The notes below the pieces were generated by a model, which was given only the letters and a program-made list of their open reading frames with translations, made no database searches and was not told the origin of the DNA. Positions 57,213 through 64,000 of a DNA stretch of 64,000 nt are shown here, piece after piece (position 1 is the first letter of the stretch; each line of letters starts with the position of its first letter). The position numbers and the translations under genes were made by a program. Location: NCBI GenBank assembly GCA_041399085.1, contig JAWKTM010000011.1, forward strand, positions 1-64,000, read 5' to 3'. This stretch comes from JAWKTM01 sp041399085. Lineage in GTDB: Bacteria > Planctomycetota > Planctomycetia > Pirellulales > Pirellulaceae.

Positions 57213-58463
57213 ATGCAAACAAAAACGCTTCTCTCGGTGGCCATGATGGCCGTCCTGCTCGTTGCGGGACATGTTTACGGACAACAGACCAATCCCTACG
57301 CGGCGGCCATGTCGGCGCCTGCCGGCGGAAGTCCTCCGGTCTTCATGGGAGCGGACGGACAAGCTTACATGATGGTTCCGGACGGGTCGCCCATCGGAAC
57401 CGGATACGATTCCAGCGCGGTCCAACTGGCTTCGCATTTGGGCGGCTGCGGTTGTGGCGACAAGGGATGCACGAGCCAAGGTTGCACGGGCAAGGGCTGT
57501 GCGGTCGGCTGTGCTGACAAGCCGTGCGGCGGTTGCGGCGTCTGCTCGACTTGTTGCACCGGCGGTTGGTGCCATCGCGTCGCCGTGTTTGGCGACTACA
57601 TGTATCTGCGGCCTCGCAACGCGGAAGTGCCGTTTGCCGTGGCAATCAACGGCCCAATCGTTCAGCCAGGGAATTCTCGTGTGCAAGTCGGCCCTGTAGC
57701 GAACCTTGATCCGAGCTACGACGCCGGGTTCCGAGCGGGCTTCGCGTTCACGCTGGATAACTGCACCGAGGTGCGAGCAACTTACAGTATGTTCGAGACC
57801 GATGTGGCTCAAACCGTAACGGCCGCCCCACCCAACGTGGTGTTCTCGCTGGTCGAGCACCCATCGACCACCAGCGCCAATGTCGACGGCCTGCAAATCA
57901 ACGGCGCTCAAAGCATTGACTTCGACTTGGTCGATGTCGACCTGCGTCGCCTGTTCTCCTATTCCTGCAATCACCAATACGCTTGGCTGGTTGGTGTTCG
58001 CTACGGTCACTTGGAGCAGAACTTCCAATCCCAACAGCTTTTGAACAACACGAGCACCGTCATCACCGACATCGAAATGGATGGCGTCGGCTTGCGACTG
58101 GGCTTTGATGGCGAGCGTTCGATCTTGGATAACCAACTGTTCGGCTACCTGAAGACCAACGCCAACTTCGTGGCCAGCGAATTCCGAGCGACCTACGCTC
58201 AAGGCACGAACTTCGACGCCTCGGTGGTCAATACCGGCTACACCGCGGGCCGCATCGTCACGATGCTGGACTTGGAAATCGGCGGCGGATGGCAGAGCCA
58301 ATGTGGCAACTGGCGTCTCTCGGCCGGCTACATGTTCAACGGCTGGTTCAACGTGATTAAGACCGACGAATGGATCAATCGCGTCCAAGCCAACGAGTAC
58401 GAAAACCTCGGCTCGACGCTCACGTTCGACGGCCTGGTCGCTCGCGTCGAAGGCCGCTTCTAA
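57213..58463 (+). CDS. Lpg1974-family pore-forming outer-membrane protein with Cys-rich insert
   Basis: The protein has 416 residues. Signal peptide about 1-23 (ends HVYG). After a Pro/Gly-rich linker comes a segment with 12 cysteines between residues 79 and 120 (GGCGCGDKGCTSQGCTGKG and so on), then a beta-barrel with the family pattern AVFGDYMYLRPRNAEVPFAV near 124, WLVGVRYGHLEQNF, and a C-terminal Phe (VARVEGRF). Lpg1974 proteins are outer-membrane pores. The Cys-rich part is an addition that could bind metal or cross-link; that is inference. Transcribed alone. Confidence 0.88.
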   Translation: MQTKTLLSVAMMAVLLVAGHVYGQQTNPYAAAMSAPAGGSPPVFMGADGQAYMMVPDGSPIGTGYDSSAVQLASHLGGCGCGDKGCTSQGCTGKGCAVGCADKPCGGCGVCSTCCTGGWCHRVAVFGDYMYLRPRNAEVPFAVAINGPIVQPGNSRVQVGPVANLDPSYDAGFRAGFAFTLDNCTEVRATYSMFETDVAQTVTAAPPNVVFSLVEHPSTTSANVDGLQINGAQSIDFDLVDVDLRRLFSYSCNHQYAWLVGVRYGHLEQNFQSQQLLNNTSTVITDIEMDGVGLRLGFDGERSILDNQLFGYLKTNANFVASEFRATYAQGTNFDASVVNTGYTAGRIVTMLDLEIGGGWQSQCGNWRLSAGYMFNGWFNVIKTDEWINRVQANEYENLGSTLTFDGLVARVEGRF

Positions 58464-58480
58464 ACACCGCAAGATCCCTT

Positions 58481-58507
58481 AGGTCGACTTCTCCCACTCT
58501 TCGACCT
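58481..58507. terminator. Short hairpin after the Lpg1974-like gene
   Basis: AGGTCGA at 58481-58487 pairs with TCGACCT at 58501-58507 across a 13-nt loop, 18 bases after the stop codon. No T-run follows, so terminator function is uncertain. Confidence 0.3.
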
Positions 58508-58599
58508 GACCGTGTGCGACACCCGAGCCGAGTTGGCTGACCACCAACTTGGCTCGTCGCATTTCTTGATCGCTTCGAGCCCATGCGACCAGCGCGTTG

Positions 58600-59316
58600 T
58601 CATACGGCCGGTTGTGGGCCATCAAAGTGTTGACGGATATCGGGGCGGCGGAGATAGACGTATGAAGTGGCGTAGAACACCAGCTTGACCAGCAACCAGA
58701 TTCCCGCGACGACCGCCTGGAAAATGACGATCACTTTGGACATGGTCGTCATCATCTGCCCCATGCCGGGCGGCGCGGGGCCCGGCATCGCTCCGGCCAT
58801 CTGCCCCATGTACTCGTTCATGATCTCATAGGTTTCCATCATCTGGACGCCGGTCAGGTAGCTGCGACACAACTCGAACAAGATCGCCAGCAGGAATGTG
58901 GCGACCAGCAGCGTGCGGCCAAACGGCTTTTTCATCAGGCTCATTACGCCGCCAGTCAGCAACAGTCCGGCAACCAGGACGTGGCCGATGCCGAATCCAA
59001 TCAAAGGCCAAAAGAGCTTGGCGAGCAGCTTGTATTGGGCTCGATTCATATCCAGTTGCAATTGCGTCATGGGATCGATTTGGGCGTTGGCCGGCGGCTG
59101 CATCGCGTTTTGTAGATAGGGCGCGGCGATGGTGGTCACGATCCCCATGACCGCGGAGGCAAGGCCGAGTCCGCCGAGCATGATCGTGATGATGGACAGC
59201 GCGGTGAGCCAACCGGGGCGCGACGGCCGCTTGAGCGATTCGGTTGCGGGACTGGCTTCGACTCGCGGCGGCGAATACGGATCGAACGGGGCGGCGGATT
59301 CAGGCGAATCGGACAT
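58600..59316 (-). CDS. Four-TM membrane protein, unknown function
   Basis: The protein has 238 residues. N-terminal 40 residues are Pro/Ser-rich (FDPYSPPRVEASPATESL). Transmembrane helices near 35-68, 95-125, 130-155 and 195-225. Between helices 3 and 4 lies a Met/Gly/Pro-rich loop (MGQMAGAMPGPAPPGMGQMM). The next gene upstream (59375-59962) has the same architecture, so they look like a tandem pair. No known family recognised. Confidence 0.65.
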   Translation of the reverse strand: MSDSPESAAPFDPYSPPRVEASPATESLKRPSRPGWLTALSIITIMLGGLGLASAVMGIVTTIAAPYLQNAMQPPANAQIDPMTQLQLDMNRAQYKLLAKLFWPLIGFGIGHVLVAGLLLTGGVMSLMKKPFGRTLLVATFLLAILFELCRSYLTGVQMMETYEIMNEYMGQMAGAMPGPAPPGMGQMMTTMSKVIVIFQAVVAGIWLLVKLVFYATSYVYLRRPDIRQHFDGPQPAV

Positions 59317-59374
59317 GCGGGAACTCCTGGCTCGCGGCGAACGCCGACGGCTGACTCGGCGAAACGTGACGGCG

Positions 59375-59962
59375 TCATTGTCTCAGTTCTTGGCGTCCCG
59401 CCAGCATCGTCGACCGTGGCGCGCGGCGACGAGCGTCGAAGGCGGCGGTCACATCCGGGTCGATCAGCACGAACAAGCCGTAGATCATGAGGGCCAAGGC
59501 TGTCGGCAAGCAGAAGATGAAGAAGATTGTCAGCATGCCCAGCGACAAGGCGGCGATGCCGAGATAGCGGTTCTTGAACTGAAAATTCCGTAGCCCCGCG
59601 ACCAACCGAGTAATCCCGACGGCCAACATCACCACGCCCATGACCACATAGACGCCGATGGCCATCCAACTCATTGCTTCGGGCATCGGCGCGCCAGCTT
59701 GGTTGGGCGCTGCCTTCTGCATGGCAAAAAACGCGGGCAGCAGCAGGGCAAAGAAGAAGCAACCGACCGCGGCCAAAATTTCCGCGCCGCCCTGAGCCAC
59801 GTTCATAATCGACAGCGTTCGCACGTGGCGTACCCAGCGTCCAGGGCCGACCGGCGCGACGGCGATCTTGTCGACGAAACGATCCGTCGCTTCCGCGGAG
59901 TCTTGTGGCGGGATGGGCGACGGGTCATCGGAAGGAAACGATTCGCCGAACGGATTAGTCAT
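59375..59962 (-). CDS. Four-TM membrane protein, paralogue of neighbour
   Basis: From the ATG at 59962 the protein has 195 residues; the frame is open to 60046. Its N-terminus (MTNPFGESFPSDDPSPIPPQ) is Pro/Ser/Asp-rich like its downstream neighbour, then come four transmembrane helices (about 52-75, 95-120, 135-158, 160-180). Shares layout with the 58600-59316 gene 58 bp away in the same direction, probably one transcript. Function unknown. Confidence 0.65.
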   Translation of the reverse strand: MTNPFGESFPSDDPSPIPPQDSAEATDRFVDKIAVAPVGPGRWVRHVRTLSIMNVAQGGAEILAAVGCFFFALLLPAFFAMQKAAPNQAGAPMPEAMSWMAIGVYVVMGVVMLAVGITRLVAGLRNFQFKNRYLGIAALSLGMLTIFFIFCLPTALALMIYGLFVLIDPDVTAAFDARRRAPRSTMLAGRQELRQ

Positions 59963-60058
59963 GGCATGGACGCCCGAAATGGCGCCGGGCGGAGTTGGCC
60001 GGACGGAAACGGTTCCGACCGGCATGGACGCGCCGTGGACAGTCACGGCCGTTTGATC

Positions 60059-61207
60059 TTACGCGCTACGGAGGGCTTCGATCAAACGGTCTAAATCTTG
60101 AAGATCATTATAAGCGTGGGCGGCGATGCGGAGCCGACCGGCGCGGCAACTGAGCGCGACGTTGTTCTGCAAACAGTGCCGCCGCACCGCTTGCGGGTCC
60201 TTGCCCGGCAATTCAAACAGGACGATGCCCGAGCGATGATCGCCGTCGCGGTTCGTGATGATCTTGGCTCCCAAGTGTTCCAGTTGCAGGCAAGCGGAAT
60301 CGGTGACCAGCATCACGCGTTGGCCAATGGCCGAGATGGACTTGCCCCAGCCGTAGCGGATCAGCATTTCGGCGCTGGCGCCCAACGCTGCGACGCCGGC
60401 CATGTTTTGCGAGCCGCCCTCGTAGCGAGCCGCCTCGCCGCGCAAGGTGAGTTCGATGCGGCTGAAGTCCTGCTGCTGCATCACGCTGTTCCAACCGATC
60501 ATCAGCGGATCGAGCCGTTCGAGGTGCTCGCGGCGGATGTAAAGAACGCCAGCGCCTTCGGGGCCGAGCAGCCATTTGTGGCCGTCGGCGGCGAGAAAGT
60601 CGACTTTGGTTTTCGCCACGTCCAGCGGAAATACGCCCAGCCCCTGGATGGCGTCGACAAACACCAAGATTCCGCGGCGATGAGCCAGGTCGACGATCTC
60701 GTTCAGATTCACTCGCCAGCCCGAGGCGTATCCAACCCAACTGATCGCGATGATGCGGGTGTGTTCGTCGCAGGTGGCCAGCAGCTTTTTCAAGTCGACA
60801 CGGCCGTCCGGCTCGACGGGCGCCATGCGCGTCTCGACGTCGCGCCGTTGCAGATTCAACCAAGGATAAATGTTCGACGGGAATTCGTTTTCCAGCGTGA
60901 CGATGTTGTCCCCGGCGTTCCAGCGAAAGCCTTCGGCGACGAGCCCGATGCCGGTCGTCGTATTGGGGATGAAGGCGATCTCCTCCGGGCGGGCACCGAG
61001 CGCGAGGGCGAAGTTGCGGCGCGTGCGTTCAACTTGCTTCGACCATTCGGGCCAAACCGTGTCGCCTTCCTCGGTCGCTTGGGCCAGCCAACGTTCGATG
61101 GCATTTCTGGCTGGCTGTGACAGTGGCGCGACGGCGGCATGATCGAAGTACGCCCACTTTTGCGCGACCGGCATCTCTCGCCGAAACTCTTCCCAATCGT
61201 GATTCAT
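60059..61207 (-). CDS. Aminotransferase class V-fold PLP enzyme (cysteine-desulfurase-like)
   Basis: The protein has 382 residues from the ATG at 61207; a TTG three codons upstream is less likely. PLP-site residues are visible: K211 in DGHKWLLGPEG (Schiff base), D185 and Q188 in VDAIQGLGVF, and NTTTGIGLVAEG near 84-95 for the phosphate. It is in the broad SufS/IscS/epimerase-like group; lack of the typical Cys loop means desulfurase activity is not certain. It could act on cysteine or another amino acid. No Fe-S assembly genes nearby. Confidence 0.85.
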   Translation of the reverse strand: MNHDWEEFRREMPVAQKWAYFDHAAVAPLSQPARNAIERWLAQATEEGDTVWPEWSKQVERTRRNFALALGARPEEIAFIPNTTTGIGLVAEGFRWNAGDNIVTLENEFPSNIYPWLNLQRRDVETRMAPVEPDGRVDLKKLLATCDEHTRIIAISWVGYASGWRVNLNEIVDLAHRRGILVFVDAIQGLGVFPLDVAKTKVDFLAADGHKWLLGPEGAGVLYIRREHLERLDPLMIGWNSVMQQQDFSRIELTLRGEAARYEGGSQNMAGVAALGASAEMLIRYGWGKSISAIGQRVMLVTDSACLQLEHLGAKIITNRDGDHRSGIVLFELPGKDPQAVRRHCLQNNVALSCRAGRLRIAAHAYNDLQDLDRLIEALRSA

Positions 61208-61337
61208 GGAACTCAATCTTTCGCACTAAGGCATCGGCGCGGCGGACGAGGGCTCGCCGTCGCGTCGTCGTCGGTTTTTCTCATGGTCGGAGTCGCAATT
61301 GCGTGTCCGACCGTCGCGCTCGCCGCCTTATTCGCCA

Positions 61338-61898
61338 TCACCATTTCTGTTCGCCACAGTCGCCCCGATGATATTGTTCGCGAAGGTACTTTCGACACTG
61401 GTCGAAGAATTCGTGGTAGGCGGGCTGTTGGTAATCGGGATAGGTCCACGGCCGGGCGCACCAGTTTCCCGCGTGATAATACAGTGTGACTTCGCCAAAG
61501 ATGCCGTTTCCCAAGTAAAGTCGGTGATCGCGGTCCTTAGTGGTGGCCAGCACCAGTTTCGCTTCGGTGATATAACCCGGATCCAAATTCAGCGGCCGCG
61601 ATTCAGGCCACTCGTGCTCCCTCTGATATGCCTGTTCCCAATCATTGGTCGCTAATTTAATAGTCGGCAATTCAAGCGGGTCCATTAGCGACTTGAACGC
61701 CCATAAAGTCTTTTCTAGGCCGCTTCCCATGCTCCGTTCGTAAAACTTGGTCTGCTCGAACGGCATCCGAGGCGATTCGAGGACCTGCGGTCCGAACTCC
61801 GCTGCGGCTCGCGCGCGGCCCCAGTCCAGTGCCTCGGGATAGCGGCTGAACGCGGCCATCACCAGCAAGACCGGTCGATGCGTGCGAATTTCTCCCAT
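61338..61898 (-). CDS. DUF4416 family protein
   Basis: From the ATG at 61898 the protein has 186 residues; the frame is open to 61949. Family segments: PVLLVMAAFSRYPEALDWGR, SPRMPFEQTKFYERSMGSGL, KTLWAFKSLMDP, LNLDPGYITEAKLVLATTKD, HRLYLGNGIFGEVTLYYHAGNW. DUF4416 is found in planctomycetes, delta-proteobacteria and relatives; function unknown. It is divergent from the DUF1501 gene at 62257. Confidence 0.85.
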   Translation of the reverse strand: MGEIRTHRPVLLVMAAFSRYPEALDWGRARAAAEFGPQVLESPRMPFEQTKFYERSMGSGLEKTLWAFKSLMDPLELPTIKLATNDWEQAYQREHEWPESRPLNLDPGYITEAKLVLATTKDRDHRLYLGNGIFGEVTLYYHAGNWCARPWTYPDYQQPAYHEFFDQCRKYLREQYHRGDCGEQKW

Positions 61899-62107
61899 CG
61901 GTTGTCGATTCCCGTCGCTTGGGGTTCCAAATTCCCGCCAAATTTCCAAACCGCCTGGGCAGGCCGACGTGCGGGCGGTTCGCGGCGAAGTCGCGGCCTG
62001 GCGGGCATTAGCATAGCACGCTGACCGCTAGCGAGAGCAGACGCACGGCAGCTTTTACCAAGCGGCCTTCTTGATTCAACTTTTTCGCCCGAGGGCACAA
62101 TTTTTGT

Positions 62108-62137
62108 TTGCATCGACGGTTCACGATCCGTTATACT
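62108..62137 (+). promoter_or_regulatory. Candidate promoter for the second DUF1501 gene
   Basis: TTGCAT (62108-62113) and TATACT (62132-62137) with an 18-base spacer, about 120 bases before ATG 62257. The -10 box is 5/6; the -35 box is weak. The 61899-62256 spacer holds nothing else recognised. Confidence 0.4.
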
Positions 62138-62256
62138 GCCGCGACGCATCAAGGGCCGTCGATGTTTTTTCACATTGGCGATAACACTCGGCCCGCTGAT
62201 GACCATTGTTTCGACAGACCGGTTTCTCCCTTCATCCCTGCTGACGGAGCTGAATC

Positions 62257-63561
62257 ATGCTGAACTTTCTGGCGAATCGTCGACACACGAACTGCGAAGG
62301 AACGTCCCGCCGAGATTTTCTGAAGATTGGCGCGTTGGGAACCGGGATGCTGACGCTGCCCGATTTGCTGCGAGCCCGGGCGGAAGCGCGTGCCGCGGGT
62401 CAATCCGTGAAGAACACCTCGGTAATTTGGCTGTGGCTGGGCGGTGGTCCGACGCACGTGGAGACGTTCGACCCGAAAATGACGGCGCCGGCCGAGTACC
62501 GTAGCGTGACGGGCGAAGTTGCCACGACGATTCCGGGTGTGACGCTCGGTGGCACTTTTTCCAAGATGGCGTCGGTCGCCGATAAGATGGCGTTCGTTCG
62601 TTCGTTCGCTCATACGAACAGCGGTCACGGCGGCGGAACGCATTGGGTCATGACCGGCTATGACGACCGCGGCATCGACAACGGCGGTTTGCCTAGCCGC
62701 CCATCGCTCGGTTCGATCGTTTCCCGATCGCGCGGTGCGAACAATCCGTTGACCGGCATGCCGACTTATGTGCGAATGGGCGGCATCACGGCCGACGGTC
62801 CGGCGTTCTTGGGGACGGCGTTCGCTCCGTTCGATCCGGCCGGTCAAGCGCGACGCAACATGTCGTTGGTGGTCGACAAAGTGCGATTGGATGATCGTCG
62901 CTCGTTGTTGAAGGAGATCGACACGGTCAGTCGCGAAGCGGACCGCTCGCGTTTGATGGAAGGCTTGGATGCGTTTGAACAGCAGGCATTCAATCTGGTG
63001 CTGAGCAAGTCGCAGCAAGCGTTCGATCTGAAGTACGAGGATCCTCGCGTTGTCGAGCGTTACGGGCGCGGTTTGGGCGAGCGGTTGCTGACGGCACGGC
63101 GACTGTGCGAAGCCGGCTGCGGGTTCGTCACCGTCGAGTACGGCGGCTGGGATATGCACGGCAACATCAAGCAAGGACTTGAGCAACGCGGACCGGAATT
63201 GGATCAGGCGGTTGCCGCGTTGGTCGAAGACATGTCGCAACGCGGACAGGACGAAGACATCCTATTGGTCGTTACGGGCGAATTCGGCCGCACGCCAAAG
63301 GTGAACGGCGGCGCGGGCCGCGACCACTGGGCGCCTCTAAGCACGCTGGCCTTGGCGGGCGGCGGATTGCAGATGGGCCAAGTGGTCGGCGAATCGGCGG
63401 CCAAGGTCGACGTGCCCAAGTCGACGCCGATCGGACCTCAGGATTTGATGGCCACGGTGTTCGATGTGCTCGGTCTGGATCGCCGGATGCAGTTCGTGAA
63501 CAACTCGGGACGCCCGACATATATGATCGAGAACGGCAAGCCAATCGAAGAGCTTGTTTAG
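62257..63561 (+). CDS. DUF1501 family secreted protein
   Basis: The protein has 434 residues. The leader has the Tat motif SRRDFLKIGALGTGML. Core: VIWLWLGGGPTHVETFDPKM, MAFVRSFAHTNSGHGGGTHW, VTGEFGRTPKVNGGAGRDHW, TPIGPQDLMATVFDVLGLD. It is a different subgroup from the 51658-53058 copy: shorter, and with no PSD1 gene directly upstream. It is likely followed by the secreted protein gene that starts at 63882. Confidence 0.93.
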   Translation: MLNFLANRRHTNCEGTSRRDFLKIGALGTGMLTLPDLLRARAEARAAGQSVKNTSVIWLWLGGGPTHVETFDPKMTAPAEYRSVTGEVATTIPGVTLGGTFSKMASVADKMAFVRSFAHTNSGHGGGTHWVMTGYDDRGIDNGGLPSRPSLGSIVSRSRGANNPLTGMPTYVRMGGITADGPAFLGTAFAPFDPAGQARRNMSLVVDKVRLDDRRSLLKEIDTVSREADRSRLMEGLDAFEQQAFNLVLSKSQQAFDLKYEDPRVVERYGRGLGERLLTARRLCEAGCGFVTVEYGGWDMHGNIKQGLEQRGPELDQAVAALVEDMSQRGQDEDILLVVTGEFGRTPKVNGGAGRDHWAPLSTLALAGGGLQMGQVVGESAAKVDVPKSTPIGPQDLMATVFDVLGLDRRMQFVNNSGRPTYMIENGKPIEELV

Positions 63562-63589
63562 TTACCGCGTCGCGTTGCATGACAGAAAC

Positions 63590-63638
63590 GCGGTAGGTCG
63601 GGCTGGAGGCGAGTCTCCGCGGACGTCCGACCTGCCGC
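63590..63638. terminator. Long imperfect hairpin after the DUF1501 gene
   Basis: GCGGTAGGTCGG (63590-63601) pairs with CCGACCTGCCGC (63627-63638) with one G-T, and an inner GGAG/CTCC pair. It starts 28 bases after the stop codon. There is no T-run on this strand, so it could be a terminator or a dispersed hairpin repeat. Confidence 0.4.
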
Positions 63639-63881
63639 GAAGTCAAAAATTGCCGCGGCGACAGGCATTTCGCCTAACCGTGGCACTGCCCTAGTCCTTT
63701 GCTGCCCCAGCCTTTTACTGGCCGCTTAATATTCGCCGCTTCCTATTGCCTGCTAGTCTCGCCCGCCCGTCGTCGCCGCTTTGCACTTTTGTCAGTTATT
63801 TCGTCCGTCGAAATCGTTCGCCGGCTCGAAGACCAAGGCGACGCCCTTGCCTGATTACACGTTCTCCCAGGAGTTGCCCTG

Positions 63882-64000
63882 ATGACTCGCCGGATGCTCG
63901 CCGTCGTTTGGATCTCCTTGCTCTCGTTTGGATGGATCGGAGTCGAGCGAATCGTCGCTCAATCGACCTCGGATGATTTTCCGGGGCTCGGGCCTGCCGG
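63882..64000 (+). CDS. Start of a secreted protein, 3' partial
   Basis: ATG 63882 has AGGAG (63869-63873) 8 nt upstream. The visible 39 codons give a signal peptide (MTRRMLAVVWISLLSFGWIG, then VERIVAQST with a likely cleavage after VAQ) and the first mature residues SDDFPGLGP. The rest is beyond the window. It is on the same strand as the DUF1501 gene, 320 bp after it; planctomycete DUF1501 genes often precede secreted partner proteins. Confidence 0.65.
   Translation, partial: MTRRMLAVVWISLLSFGWIGVERIVAQSTSDDFPGLGPA

Overview
The window looks like chromosomal DNA of a planctomycete, probably a Pirellulales-type organism. I base this on the protein families: secreted PSCyt1/DUF1549/DUF1553 and DUF1587/DUF1592/DUF1588 cytochromes, DUF1501 and DUF1552 proteins with twin-arginine leaders, BBP7 and Lpg1974-type outer-membrane barrels, an ECF sigma/FecR pair, and PA14-cytochrome plus beta-propeller pairs. 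Codon third positions are mostly G/C. This assignment is from family knowledge, not from a search.

Layout. 1-3.5 kb: end of a PA14/multihaem cytochrome gene and a secreted beta-propeller. 3.6-7.4 kb: an orphan one-polypeptide type IIG restriction-modification enzyme. 7.7-9.0 kb: a BBP7 barrel protein. 9.4-12.2 kb: hpt and two glycosyltransferases in an overlapping (ATGA) operon, the first two genes frameshifted. 12.6-16.1 kb: a DUF1990 protein and a divergent UvrA. 16.3 kb: a single-domain response regulator. 16.7-21.5 kb (minus strand): a tightly packed housekeeping operon aroF-tpiA-secG-yicC-gmk-rpoZ-coaC. 21.5-26.0 kb: a graveyard of decayed genes (a cadherin/Ig-like relic and three related leucine-rich-repeat relics) lying directly against the 3' end of tRNA-Arg(CCT). 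26.1-28.3 kb: sucCD with a clear promoter.

28.5-37.4 kb (minus strand): a cbb3-type oxidase cluster read as dihaem cytochrome lipoprotein, TM protein, ccoN, ccoO, two small TM proteins, CcoI-like copper ATPase, SafE-like copper protein, DUF4405 protein; most neighbours overlap or nearly touch. 37.9-41.0 kb: a PSD1-type cytochrome. 41.2-43.0 kb: a CDP-alcohol phosphatidyltransferase and a repeat-rich spacer (21-bp minisatellite, 33-bp tandem repeat, several dispersed hairpins). 43.1-56.6 kb (plus strand): ECF sigma, FecR, DUF1552, an unknown 833-residue secreted repeat protein, PSD1, DUF1501, PSD2, and then an extended CsrA. 57.2-64 kb: a Cys-rich Lpg1974-type barrel, two related 4-TM proteins, a class-V aminotransferase, a DUF4416 protein, another DUF1501 protein, and the start of a secreted protein cut by the window end.

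How it works together: the cbb3 block encodes a respiratory oxidase with its copper delivery parts. The 43-56 kb block looks like a sigma/anti-sigma-controlled set of exported cytochromes and their DUF1501/DUF1552 partners. A striking feature is at least nine single-base indels in five genes (hpt, first glycosyltransferase, two PSD1 genes, PSD2), several in compensating pairs. Consensus errors in the assembly are the simplest explanation, but real decay is not excluded.
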